Positions 50,731 to 59,707 of a stretch of DNA of 64,000 nucleotides are shown one piece after another. Below the pieces are notes generated by a model that searched no databases, was not told the origin of the DNA, and was given only the letters and a program-made list of their open reading frames with translations. A program made the position numbers and the translations under genes. The stretch comes from Mycobacterium sp. 1164985.4 (GTDB taxonomy: Bacteria > Actinomycetota > Actinomycetes > Mycobacteriales > Mycobacteriaceae): NCBI RefSeq assembly GCF_001668575.1, contig NZ_LZMD01000017.1:1-64000 (forward strand), given 5' to 3'. The first letter of the stretch is position 1. Each line of letters opens with the position of its first letter.

Positions 50731-51974
50731 CCGCAGGCCGTCACTTCGCGGTCTCGGATCGCGTCGGCGTACATCTGCTCGATGCGCGCCACCACGGCGC
50801 CGACCGTGAACTCGCGCGCGCGGTCCCGGCCCGCAACTCCGAACGTGCGCGCGGCCTCGGGGTTGTTCAACACGAACGTGATTGCCTTGACCAGTGCAGA
50901 AACGTCGCCCGGCGAAACGAGAAGACCGGTGCGGCCATCGACAACCATGTCCGTAATGCCGCCCGATGCGGTCGCGATCACGGGCCGGCCAGCCGCCATC
51001 GCCTCGAGGACGACGGTCGGGCACGGGTCTGCCCACACCGAAGGGACGACCACTGCACGGGCCGATCTGAACAACTCCACCACTTGGTGATGCAACAGCT
51101 CGCCCGCCCAGCCCGACCCCGGAGGGAAGTCCCAGGCGTCTGGTGTCGGGTTTCGTCCGGCGAGCACCAACTGCGGGGGAGCATCCAGACGCCGATATGC
51201 GTCCAGCAGTACCTGCACGCCTTTGTCGCGGCTCAGATCGCCGACGAACAACAACGGTGCATCGGGCCGAGTCCCAGGGATCTCGTCGAGGACAATGTCA
51301 TCGGGAATGAAGTTCGGTATCACCCGCGGTCGGATGCGTGCGCTGTGCAGCCATTCGTTCTCAGGAACTTGAACAGCATGAGCGACAGCACTGCTGACCG
51401 CTGCGGCGTCGGTGATGCGTTTGGCTCGGCGCCGCCCCGCCCACACATTGGCGGCCAGCGTAACAACTCCGTTCGCCGACCCGTAATGCGTCATCGAACA
51501 CGACAGGCAGCGCCTCGGGGACGGACCGGGGCACCTCGTCACCTCCTGCTCCATCAAGCGCTTGGTGGCACAGATGTGGCTGTAGTCGTGAAGCGTCATA
51601 ACCAACGGCACGCCAGTAGCAGCCGCGGGCCCCACCGCAGAGTTGACGATCCAATTGTGGGCATGAACTACGTCGAACCCGCCTCCGGCAAGTTCGTGCC
51701 GAATTGCCCTACTGACAGCGGGGTCCGGCAGCGGCAGTGCGTGCGGCCGCGACGGATCGCTGTAGAGAAACGGGAGTCGAGACGCCGCAGAGCGCACGCG
51801 CACCACGCGAACGCCTTCGGCCACGCTCGCGCCAGGTGGATTCTCGTTCGTCGCGAAGCCTAGGAGCGTGACGTCATGTGAGCGCGCCGCCATCTCACGA
51901 GCCAGATTCCAGACGTGGCGCTCCTCGCCGCCCACATACGGCGGCAAGAACTGTGCCAAGTGCATGACTTTCAC
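50727..51974 (-). CDS. Glycosyltransferase family 4
   Basis: This ~415-residue GT-B enzyme has an N-terminal domain with QFLPPYVGGEERHVWNLAREM (a Gly-rich loop for acceptor binding) and VVHAHNW. The C-terminal nucleotide-sugar domain has LFVGDLSRDKGVQVLL and the donor-binding EAMAAGRPVIA with the E-x7-E pattern. It is expected to add a sugar to a lipid-linked glycan on the cytoplasmic face. A short Cys-containing segment (CPGPSPRRCLSC) is an unusual insertion. GTG at 51974 overlaps the upstream GT4 stop. Confidence 0.93.
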   Translation of the reverse strand: MKVMHLAQFLPPYVGGEERHVWNLAREMAARSHDVTLLGFATNENPPGASVAEGVRVVRVRSAASRLPFLYSDPSRPHALPLPDPAVSRAIRHELAGGGFDVVHAHNWIVNSAVGPAAATGVPLVMTLHDYSHICATKRLMEQEVTRCPGPSPRRCLSCSMTHYGSANGVVTLAANVWAGRRRAKRITDAAAVSSAVAHAVQVPENEWLHSARIRPRVIPNFIPDDIVLDEIPGTRPDAPLLFVGDLSRDKGVQVLLDAYRRLDAPPQLVLAGRNPTPDAWDFPPGSGWAGELLHHQVVELFRSARAVVVPSVWADPCPTVVLEAMAAGRPVIATASGGITDMVVDGRTGLLVSPGDVSALVKAITFVLNNPEAARTFGVAGRDRAREFTVGAVVARIEQMYADAIRDREVTACG

Positions 51975-53089
51975 CGCACCACCTCGCGATATAGCGAGTG
52001 CAGTTCCTCGGCGCAGTCGTCCCACGTCGGCAGTTGCGCGGGCGCGTTCCGAGGTTCTGCCGCCAATTTGAGAACCATGGCCGCGACTTCTTGCGGCGAG
52101 GCGTCGAGGGGGATCGTGGTCACCAGCCCCGCTCGGCCCAGTTCGGTCAGGCCCGAGGTGTCGGCGACCAGAGCCTTGCCTCCAGTACCGATCGCCTCCA
52201 TCACTGCCACGGGATGAGCTTCATACTCGCTGAGCAGACAAACGACGTCGGCGTCGGACACAACCTTGCCCAGGCCGGCGCGCTCACCTGGCGGATAACC
52301 CCGGATCAGCACCCGATCGGCGACGCCCAGGTCGCGGGCCATATCACGCAAAGCCAGCTCGAACGGACCGCTGCCGATCAGCGCGAGCTTCGCACCAGGC
52401 GCCTGATTCAAGATTTCCGGCATGGCCTGCAGGATGCGGTGGTGGCCCTTGTACTCCTCGAGCCGTCCGACCGATATCACCAACGGGTTACCCCCAAGGC
52501 TGGGCGCGCTGTAGTCGACGGGCAGCGGTTCGCAGCCGTTCCTGATCAGCCGAATGCTCGACTCGGGCACACCGAGAGTCTGGGCGAACAACCGTCGCTC
52601 GAACTCACAAACGGCGACCAACGCCGTCGCCGTCCGCAGCGGCGGACCGAGCAGCTTCCACTGCAACGAGCGCAACCTATGTCGGACGCCAGAGGAATGG
52701 CCGCCGGTGTGGAAGGTCAATACGGAAGGTATCCGTGCTCGTCGCGCCGCTGCCAGAGCAGCCGGCGGTACGAAAGTGTGGACGCCTTGCACGTGCACAA
52801 CATCGTAATTGCGTTGTGCGCCAGCTAGATAGCGAGCCAGTCCCGGTGAAATGTAGTAGTCGCGTCCGCGTGGATAGGCCGGCCACCGTCGAACTCGGTA
52901 TCCGGACAAGGCTTCGGTGCGAGCGAGCTCACCCGATCTGTCGGTGGTCAGAACTGTCACGTCCACACCGGAGGCGGCCAACCGTCGCGAAACTTCGTGT
53001 ACGTGCGTTTCGATACCACCCATGATCGGCACGGCCTGGGCAGAAACCATGGCGACCCGTAGCGCACCTCCGTGTCCGAGACCGTTCAC
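51971..53089 (-). CDS. Glycosyltransferase family 4
   Basis: This ~372-residue GT-B enzyme has VPIMGGIETHVHEVSRRL at the acceptor side and VVHVQG. The donor domain has VISVGRLEEYKGHHRIL and LLSEYEAHPVAVMEAIG; here the first Glu of E-x7-E is in SEYEAHP. The GTG at 53089 overlaps the stop of the GT2 gene (GTGA); upstream in-frame sequence is not convincing. It is similar in layout to the next GT4, and the pair probably extends the same repeat unit consecutively. Confidence 0.93.
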   Translation of the reverse strand: MNGLGHGGALRVAMVSAQAVPIMGGIETHVHEVSRRLAASGVDVTVLTTDRSGELARTEALSGYRVRRWPAYPRGRDYYISPGLARYLAGAQRNYDVVHVQGVHTFVPPAALAAARRARIPSVLTFHTGGHSSGVRHRLRSLQWKLLGPPLRTATALVAVCEFERRLFAQTLGVPESSIRLIRNGCEPLPVDYSAPSLGGNPLVISVGRLEEYKGHHRILQAMPEILNQAPGAKLALIGSGPFELALRDMARDLGVADRVLIRGYPPGERAGLGKVVSDADVVCLLSEYEAHPVAVMEAIGTGGKALVADTSGLTELGRAGLVTTIPLDASPQEVAAMVLKLAAEPRNAPAQLPTWDDCAEELHSLYREVVR

Positions 53090-54087
53090 CGCGTGCCTTC
53101 TCGCAACCGGCGCACTCGTGCGGTGACCGAAGCGACCGCGAAAGCGACCGTGGTGTAGCCGAGTCCGACCACGATCACCAATGCTGTTAGCAGTCCGGCA
53201 AGGTCGCCGCGGATAGCCCGCGATATGCCGCGAAGCGCACCAAGGGGCAGCGTCACCGTCGAGTAACTCCACTCGGCGGACAAGCCCCTTTCCACCCCGA
53301 CGCTCTTGGTCACCAATGCCTTGGACAATCCTTCAGCCCAGCATCGGCTGCGGAAGTAAGCGAACGTCTGTCGTTGGGGCGGAACGCGGTGAATCACCGC
53401 GGCGGTGTCGTCGTACAGATAGAAGCCGGTGGGCCTCGCGTTCGCGGCACGAATGCAGAACTCGGTCTCCTCGCATCCCACCGGAAGTGATATGCCGGCG
53501 CTTCGACCGATTCCGGAGACGAATCCGCCATTGGCGAACAGTTCGCGTCGAAACGAGGAGTTGGCACCGATGAGATTGCGGAGGCGTCCTTCAGGGTGGC
53601 CAATGTAGGTGCATCCGACCACCCAGTCGAATTCCGCCGGCCACCAGCGTGGCCGGCCGGAGGTCCATCCAGGATCGATGCGGCCACCGACGCCAATCAC
53701 GCGGGGGTCGGTGTAGTTTTTTGCCAGCCCGGCGAGCCAGCCGGGTTTCGCGGCGGCATCGTCGTCGAGAAAGACAACGACGTCTGAGTCGGTGAGTTCG
53801 ACACCGGTATTGCGGGCGCCGGAGACACCTCGTTCATTGTGGTTGGCCACGACGCGGACGGTGGGGAGTTGCTCGGTAAACCGGGCTTGTAAATCTGGAT
53901 TGTGATCCACAACGAGGATCAGTTCGTGCGGAGGTGGTTGCTGAGCTTGCACCGAGGCGACGGCTCGCAAAGTGTCGTCCCAACGATCCCAGGTGTATGC
54001 GCAGATGATCACCGCGCATGTAGGCAGACCGGCGCCGTCGCGGTCTTCGTGCGGCGTGGGCTTGGTCTGCATGGTCGAATACTCCAC
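53086..54087 (-). CDS. Glycosyltransferase family 2 with C-terminal membrane segment
   Basis: This 333-residue GT-A enzyme begins after ~22 polar residues with CAVIICAYTWDRWDDTLRAV. It then has ERGVSGARNTGV and the DxD-type metal site in VVFLDDDAAAKPGWL, followed by GANSSFRRELF and a CEETEFC catalytic segment. A C-terminal hydrophobic helix (LTALVIVVGLGYTTVAFAV) probably ties it to the membrane. The start is GTG 54087 or ATG 54072. It stands 17 bases after the large membrane protein and overlaps the next GT4 gene. Confidence 0.92.
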   Translation of the reverse strand: MEYSTMQTKPTPHEDRDGAGLPTCAVIICAYTWDRWDDTLRAVASVQAQQPPPHELILVVDHNPDLQARFTEQLPTVRVVANHNERGVSGARNTGVELTDSDVVVFLDDDAAAKPGWLAGLAKNYTDPRVIGVGGRIDPGWTSGRPRWWPAEFDWVVGCTYIGHPEGRLRNLIGANSSFRRELFANGGFVSGIGRSAGISLPVGCEETEFCIRAANARPTGFYLYDDTAAVIHRVPPQRQTFAYFRSRCWAEGLSKALVTKSVGVERGLSAEWSYSTVTLPLGALRGISRAIRGDLAGLLTALVIVVGLGYTTVAFAVASVTARVRRLREGTR

Positions 54088-54104
54088 GTCAATTGAGCCG
54101 AATG

Positions 54105-56492
54105 TCAGCGACTTGAACTAGATGGGACATGGGTGGCGGTCGGATCTTCCAATATCTGCCCGACCTTGGTCACCGTCTCGTTGGCAGCATTGAGCACCGC
54201 CAGTGAAACGATCAAGGCCAGTGGGACCGCGAGGAGAGCGGCGGTGCGGACCTGTCGTGAAGGCACTTTGCTGACGCTGCGTCGGCTGAAGGCTGCGAAG
54301 GCGAAGTGGGGAAGTAAGACAGCCAGCGAAGCTGATACGACAGTCAACGGAGTCAGCCAGACTTGCAAAAGCAGCATGGTGACCGATACCAGGCCTGCCG
54401 CCGCGAGCACGGTCGCGGCTGTGAGCGCAGGTCCCCACACGCGCCGCAACATCGTCGCGCTGTCTCTTACCCGAGGCCAGATCCTGCTGCGCATTATCAA
54501 GGCAATGAAGAGGCCGCATATCAGGCCGACTGCCAGTTGGTCCGCGACGCTGATGAATGGCGTTGATTCATACCACCCGTTCCTCTGTTCGGGGATACCG
54601 AGCCCTTTCAGGTCATAGATCGACACCGGGCCGTGCTGGTAAACCAGTTCGATTCCGGGTACTCCGTCGAATTTTGTGAGCTGTGCGTCGGTGAGCTGTT
54701 CTCCCATCCCGGTTTCACCTTTGAAGAAGTACTCGCCGTAAGGGGGCAACTCGGCGGCGAGTCGTTGGTCGACGTACAAATATCTGACTGCCATGCTGCT
54801 GGCCATGTCTGTCTCCGCCTGATTCCAACCGGTGGCGACGTACAACGCGGGTACGTCGACGTAGGACGCTCCTTTCATCACCGGCCAGAGTCCGGCTTGT
54901 GAGGCAAGCAGAGTGGAGCTGACCCGGTCGGCCCCGATTCGGCTGCCCGCCGGCAGCGCCCCGCGCGCCCACTTGACGGCTGCGAGGGTTTCGGCGTCCA
55001 TGGATCGGGTGTCGGCCGCGGCCATGTAAGGACCGGGGAGTCGAGCCCAGTTCGGCCCGCTGCCCAGAACGTACCCACCAAGAAATATCCCTGCCCCAAA
55101 CACGACTGCAAGGACTCTGACCGCCGGCGTCGCGCGCCACTCTTGAGGTGAGACGTCTTCGTCGAGGTCCTCATCCCTGCGCCACCACAAGTGGACGGCG
55201 TAGTCGGCCAACACAATACAGAACGGGAGGAAAAGGAAACTGCTGGACCGGTCGAAGAGTTCACCACCCTTGGGCACGACGCGAGCGGCCAACGCGAGGG
55301 GGATGCACACCGTCAGCATCAAAAGAAAGAAGTGCGGGCCCGACTGCTCGAGGCGACCGTCACGGCGCCTCCACCATCGCAGAGCCAGGAGTGTCAGCGC
55401 GGCCACGGTCAATGACAGCGCCGCGGCGTAGTAGAGCAACAGGAATTTGTCCAACGGTGCTGATTCAGTGCCCGCCGAGTCCTTGAAAGCGCCGCGTCGC
55501 GCACCGCCGCGGAACTGCGCGGCCACGTCATCGATGATGGGGCCGAAATAGTCCGTCAGCAGCGACCGCTGCACTAACGCCCACGCCAATGTCGCGGCGA
55601 TGGCGGTCAACGCGCCGTAGGCGATCCGCCATCGCGCGTGTCCCTTCTCTGCCACGGCCCACGCCAGAAGAAAAGCGGCGGTGAGGAAACTCGTCACATG
55701 GTGTGTTATCGCCATGCCCAGAAGGCAGACGGTGGCACCGCCGAAGAAGGGGAGCGGATCGTCGGCCTTGCGGGCACGCGCGATGAGGCTGACCGACGCC
55801 AGCGCCAGTGGCAAAGCCAGTGTCTGATAAGCGAATTGCGAATTGAAGAATACGAACTGGGGCGATACGGCATACACCGCAACGGCCAGACCTCCGGCGC
55901 GGGCACTCCCGGTTATCTGCTCGACGGCGTCGCAGAGCACAGTGACCAGGACCAATCGGGCGGTGAGTATGACGACGACGGCGGCAGCCATCGTTGGAAC
56001 GCCGAGTTGGTGCACCAGCACAGTCACCGCTTCCAGGCCCGGGTATCGCGGACTCACTTCCAGCAACGGATTGGGCTGGAAGAGACGGTGGGACGAGATG
56101 ATGTCGCCCAGCGTGCGCATGTGGAGTTGCTCGTCGAATCCCGTGAACAGCAGAGGGTTGGTGGCCCGCCACATCAGCGTCGGGGTCAAGCCCAGACACA
56201 CCACCGCGGTGTTCCGCATGGCTCGACTCAATTGCGGAGAGGTCAGATACCAGAGTGCGCTGCCGAACGCCACGGCAAGGCTGATGTCTGACAGCAACTC
56301 CGCCAGACCACCCTGACCCCGTCGCGCGAAGCTTACGGCAGCGACCTGGCCGGCTAGCGCCGCCAACTGCCAGATGACGAGGTGGACAGGCCGACTTCGC
56401 GCCAACTGCGCGTGGCGGGCACTAACGCGGAATGTGGACAATCGCCCAAAGCCCGAGATGGTCGGAACCCGGTATCCGGACAGTCTGCACAT
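54105..56492 (-). CDS. Large polytopic membrane protein of the polysaccharide operon
   Basis: This ~795-residue protein has 10 or more transmembrane helices in the first 460 residues, a ~180-residue extracytoplasmic domain (from about GYVLGSGPNWARLP to the IYDLKGLG segment) and a further set of C-terminal helices. An acidic/His loop, FDEQLHMRTLGDIISSH, after an early helix resembles the catalytic first loop of GT-C glycosyltransferases, which use polyprenyl-phosphate sugars. I favour a GT-C transferase or polymerase; a transporter is less likely. The ATG at 56492 overlaps the upstream gene by 71 bases, and a start at TTG 56441 is possible. Confidence 0.75.
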   Translation of the reverse strand: MCRLSGYRVPTISGFGRLSTFRVSARHAQLARSRPVHLVIWQLAALAGQVAAVSFARRGQGGLAELLSDISLAVAFGSALWYLTSPQLSRAMRNTAVVCLGLTPTLMWRATNPLLFTGFDEQLHMRTLGDIISSHRLFQPNPLLEVSPRYPGLEAVTVLVHQLGVPTMAAAVVVILTARLVLVTVLCDAVEQITGSARAGGLAVAVYAVSPQFVFFNSQFAYQTLALPLALASVSLIARARKADDPLPFFGGATVCLLGMAITHHVTSFLTAAFLLAWAVAEKGHARWRIAYGALTAIAATLAWALVQRSLLTDYFGPIIDDVAAQFRGGARRGAFKDSAGTESAPLDKFLLLYYAAALSLTVAALTLLALRWWRRRDGRLEQSGPHFFLLMLTVCIPLALAARVVPKGGELFDRSSSFLFLPFCIVLADYAVHLWWRRDEDLDEDVSPQEWRATPAVRVLAVVFGAGIFLGGYVLGSGPNWARLPGPYMAAADTRSMDAETLAAVKWARGALPAGSRIGADRVSSTLLASQAGLWPVMKGASYVDVPALYVATGWNQAETDMASSMAVRYLYVDQRLAAELPPYGEYFFKGETGMGEQLTDAQLTKFDGVPGIELVYQHGPVSIYDLKGLGIPEQRNGWYESTPFISVADQLAVGLICGLFIALIMRSRIWPRVRDSATMLRRVWGPALTAATVLAAAGLVSVTMLLLQVWLTPLTVVSASLAVLLPHFAFAAFSRRSVSKVPSRQVRTAALLAVPLALIVSLAVLNAANETVTKVGQILEDPTATHVPSSSSR

Positions 56493-57477
56493 CGCTGGCG
56501 GAGCTGTTGAATGTCAGGATGCGGTCGATCCCGATGAGTGGGGGTGCTGCGCTGTCGGCTGGATAGGTTGGAGTGAATCCGGCGCCGGATTGCGCGGCCG
56601 CATCGCGGAAGCCGTTCTCCAGGAGCCGGCGGAAGGGTTGCATGTCCATGGAGGCGTTGAAATCTCCGGCGACAATGGCGGCTCCCTTACCGGCGTCGGC
56701 AGCTATGTCTTTCAAGGTATCCGGGAACTCGGCGATGTCTTGGCGCCAACCGTCGATCGGCTGTGGCCAGGGTCCCGAAAGGTGGGCAGCCAACACAACG
56801 ACTTCGTCGGACACTTGGGGTGCACGTATCGCTGCACTGGCGACGCCCAGCTGATATCCGCGGATCCGACTTGATCGCACGATCGGATAGCGACTCCAGA
56901 TCGCCACGCCCGCCGCATAGGGCTGCGCGTCGAGCACCCGATACGGGAATCTTGAGTCGAGACCTTCCTGCGTCAGGCGGCTTGCAAGTTCCGGGGTGAG
57001 TTCCACGACGACGAAGAGGTCGGCTTGATCGCGAGCGACGGCCAGCAAAGCTTCGGGGTCCGCGGTTCCTTCACGAAGATTCGCTGTAAGGACACGAACA
57101 GGCACCGTATTTTCCTGTGCCCCTTCAGATCCGACGAACATCGGCAGCTCCACGAACACCGCGGCCGCTGTCAGAATCAAGGCGGCCGAAGCCGACCACC
57201 ACCGGCGCATGAGCACCAAGATGATCGCTGACACGCCAGCGCCGACCATCAGATACGGCGACGAGGCCGCAAGGGCAAGGAGGGCGTGGTTGGTCACCGG
57301 TATGAACCGCGCAGCGAGCGCAACAGCCGCGATCAGGAAGGCGAACCAGGCAACAAGGTACAGCGCAGTGCGATAGCGGTGAGTCCGAGCTGCTTGCCCT
57401 CGGCGGTTGTCGGTAGAGACAGTCCTCGACTGTCGGTCACTGGATATCTCGGGGGTGGGGTTGACGTGCGCGAACAT
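56422..57477 (-). CDS. Membrane-anchored endonuclease/exonuclease/phosphatase (EEP) family protein
   Basis: This 351-residue protein has three N-terminal hydrophobic helices (about residues 38-115) and then an EEP domain. The EEP domain has LTANLREG (Asn), VVVELTPE (metal Glu), AAHLSG (His), AGDFNAS (Asp, Asn), GIDRIL (Asp) and SDHLGLW (catalytic His). All expected metal and catalytic residues are present. Members hydrolyse phosphodiester or phosphomonoester bonds in DNA, lipids or inositol phosphates. In this operon a lipid-linked phosphate substrate seems more plausible than DNA. It starts behind GAGGAAA and is the second gene of the operon. Confidence 0.9.
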   Translation of the reverse strand: MFAHVNPTPEISSDRQSRTVSTDNRRGQAARTHRYRTALYLVAWFAFLIAAVALAARFIPVTNHALLALAASSPYLMVGAGVSAIILVLMRRWWSASAALILTAAAVFVELPMFVGSEGAQENTVPVRVLTANLREGTADPEALLAVARDQADLFVVVELTPELASRLTQEGLDSRFPYRVLDAQPYAAGVAIWSRYPIVRSSRIRGYQLGVASAAIRAPQVSDEVVVLAAHLSGPWPQPIDGWRQDIAEFPDTLKDIAADAGKGAAIVAGDFNASMDMQPFRRLLENGFRDAAAQSGAGFTPTYPADSAAPPLIGIDRILTFNSSASDVQTVRIPGSDHLGLWAIVHIPR

Positions 57478-57565
57478 GAGGTTTCCTCGCCCACACTACG
57501 ATTGCCCGGACGCTTCGCCGGTTCTAGAGCAAATTCGCCTGATGATGTTGCCTATTGGCGGCACG

Positions 57566-58576
57566 TTAGACGGTGTCCAGACGCTTGACGCGACGAATAT
57601 CCAGTGGCATCTCGTCTCTCATCCACCCTGGGCGTGCCGGGCCGGGCACATTGCCCACATGGCGGCGTTTGGAGAGCTTACGAATCTGCCGGGCATATAG
57701 GCGGTCCTGCAAGATTGTCCAGAGCACCCGGAAGCCATCCTTGAATGTGTTGAGATTCGTGGTTCCGTGATAGCGCTCGTGCTCGAGGCTGGGCACCTCG
57801 GTAATGGCGGCTCCAGAGAGCGCGAAACGGCCGATGATCAACGCTTCGATCTCGAAACCATCGCCGCGGACCATCTCAGGGGCGTCGAGGTCGGTCGAGG
57901 GCAGATCCAGCATGTAGAGCTGATCGGCCCAGAACGCGTTGTACCCGTAGCAGAGATCAGTGAACCTTGTGTTTGTGAGCACACTGGCAAGCAGGTTGAG
58001 CCCCCAGTTGCCCGCGGAGCGAATGCGCGTGATGTCTTTGCTGCCGCCGCCTTCACAAAAGCGGCTGCCTTTAGCGAGATCGGCGCCGTCGGTCAGGGCC
58101 TTGATGAACCGCGGAATCTCGTGCGGATCTGCTGAGCCGTCGACGTCGAACATCACGATGGCGTCTCCGGTCACCTCCCTGAACCCGCACGCCAATGCGT
58201 TCCCTTTTCCCTTTCGGGTTTGATGGATCACCCTTGCCTTGGGCAGAGCCTCACGAGCGGCGGCGGCCGACTCGTCGTCGCCCTCGCTCACAACCACGAT
58301 GACCTCGTGAAAATTTTCGAGGTAGGGGAGGATTTCCCGAATGTTCGCCGCTTCGTTCTTTGCGGGGACGACAACGCTGACGCGTGGGTTCGGAGGGCGA
58401 CGCTCGCTCTTAGGGCGACGTCGTTCGATGATCGGCTTGCCGTCGGAACCGATCAGCGGCGAGCCGTCCGGACCGAGAACGTAGCGCTGGTTGACTTGAT
58501 CCTGTACACCGGGCTGCGACGCATCGAGGGTGTGGGATTCGACGGTGTCGTCGACCCCACTTCCCTTGTCGCTCAT
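57566..58576 (-). CDS. Glycosyltransferase family 2 (dolichol-phosphate mannosyltransferase-like)
   Basis: This ~336-residue GT-A enzyme has an unstructured N-terminal ~65 residues, then VSVVVPAKNEAANIREILPYL, GKGNALACGF, and the metal-binding FDVDGSADPHEI, followed by KGSRF. The C-terminal HERYHGTTNLNTFKDGFRVL is typical of DPM1-type and GtrB-like enzymes that make polyprenyl-phosphate sugars. A polyprenyl-P-sugar would serve the GT-C-like membrane protein downstream. The ATG at 58576 follows GAGGGGG. It is the first gene of the nine-gene operon, with an 88-base gap before the EEP gene. Confidence 0.92.
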   Translation of the reverse strand: MSDKGSGVDDTVESHTLDASQPGVQDQVNQRYVLGPDGSPLIGSDGKPIIERRRPKSERRPPNPRVSVVVPAKNEAANIREILPYLENFHEVIVVVSEGDDESAAAAREALPKARVIHQTRKGKGNALACGFREVTGDAIVMFDVDGSADPHEIPRFIKALTDGADLAKGSRFCEGGGSKDITRIRSAGNWGLNLLASVLTNTRFTDLCYGYNAFWADQLYMLDLPSTDLDAPEMVRGDGFEIEALIIGRFALSGAAITEVPSLEHERYHGTTNLNTFKDGFRVLWTILQDRLYARQIRKLSKRRHVGNVPGPARPGWMRDEMPLDIRRVKRLDTV

Positions 58577-58834
58577 GTCGACCCCCTCTAGAGACACGAG
58601 ACGTTGCCCGCCGCTGAAAAGAAGACTTTATAGCACCGGTGGCACCGGGCGTGCGAGTTTGCGACGCCTTGGAACGGGGCAGAACTACGCGGGTCGAGGT
58701 CGCGCAGAGCCGCGACACGGTCGTTGATTGGCCTGAAGCCAGTCTGGTAGATGCTCGCCTAATATTGACGCAGTGTCACCTTCAGACCAGGGGTCAGGAC
58801 TGTGTTGTGGCATCCGGGAAGGAGGCACACACGA
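58577..58834. promoter_or_regulatory. Divergent promoter region of polysaccharide operon and EAL gene
   Basis: About 258 bases lie between the GT2 gene and the EAL gene. No gene is visible. A GGGAAGGAGG ribosome-binding site (58816-58825) precedes the EAL start GTG. AT-rich patches near 58620-58632 and 58759-58768 could hold -10 elements for the two directions. No clear inverted repeat was found. Confidence 0.5.
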
Positions 58835-59608
58835 GTGCAGGCCCTCGCCGATCTTCGTCAGGCGCTCGACCGTCGCGAGCTGACACTTTTCTACCAGCCG
58901 AAGTTCGACGCGCACACGACCGTGATCGTCGGGGTGGAGGCACTGTTGCGGTGGCGCCACCCCGGCCGCGGTCTGCTGAACCCCGAGGAGTTCTTGCCGT
59001 CGGTGCGCGAATACGAATTGATGGACCGGATCACCGATCTGGCCGTCAGCAGTGCGCTCGATGATGCGAAGCGATGGTACTCCGCGGGGATACAGGTGCC
59101 GGTGGCAGTGAACTTCTTCGCGCCGTTGCTGGCGGACCCGAACCTGCCGCACAGAACATGCCAGGCGCTGGCGGACCGTGACTTGACAGCGTCGGCACTC
59201 ACGATCGAGATCACCGAAGGCCTGCTGGTCGACGACACGGAACGCAGTCGAGGGGTGCTGAACGAGTTGGTGGCACAGGGAGTGCGGATCGCCGTCGATG
59301 ATTTCGGCACCGGTTACTCCGCCCTCTCGTACTTAGCTGACCTTCCACTTCACGAAATCAAGCTGGATCACGATTTCGTCGCCAGGGCGATCATCAGCAA
59401 GCGCGCTGCCATAGTGGTGAACGCCATCACCGATCTCTCCCACAAGCTCGGTCTGATCACTGTGGCCGAGGGCATCGAGAACGCCGCCTCCGCGGCGTAC
59501 TTGCGAGATCTCGGATGTGACGTTTTGCAGGGTTACTTCCTCAGCCCGCCGCTCACAGCCGACGAGATGTTCGGACTACTCATGGCTCCACCCCGTCTCC
59601 GATATTGA
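58835..59608 (+). CDS. Stand-alone EAL-domain c-di-GMP phosphodiesterase
   Basis: This ~257-residue protein consists of one EAL domain. It contains FYQPKFD, VEALLRWRHP with intact EAL, AVNFFAP (Asn), IEITEG (Glu), VDDFGTGYSALSYL (two Asp, loop 6 complete), EIKLDHDFV (Lys and Asp) and VAEGIE. All metal and catalytic positions look intact, so linearisation of c-di-GMP to pGpG is expected. I chose GTG 58835 because of the strong upstream ribosome-binding site; the frame is open to 58802. It has no sensory domain. It is divergent from the polysaccharide operon, which suggests it antagonises a c-di-GMP signal there. Confidence 0.92.
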   Translation: MQALADLRQALDRRELTLFYQPKFDAHTTVIVGVEALLRWRHPGRGLLNPEEFLPSVREYELMDRITDLAVSSALDDAKRWYSAGIQVPVAVNFFAPLLADPNLPHRTCQALADRDLTASALTIEITEGLLVDDTERSRGVLNELVAQGVRIAVDDFGTGYSALSYLADLPLHEIKLDHDFVARAIISKRAAIVVNAITDLSHKLGLITVAEGIENAASAAYLRDLGCDVLQGYFLSPPLTADEMFGLLMAPPRLRY

Positions 59609-59707
59609 TCCCAAACCGCAGAGACCAACCGTCACCGAAGCGGGTTCGAATTCCACGCCGCCGTGATTCCTACGTGCCTGCTACCACGGCTCAGTAGCGT
59701 TAGACGA

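Noticed and set aside
50731..51036. Extension of the flippase frame upstream of 50730
   Set aside because: The translated sequence is Arg/Gly-rich shadow of the GT4 gene, and the ATGA overlap gives a better start.
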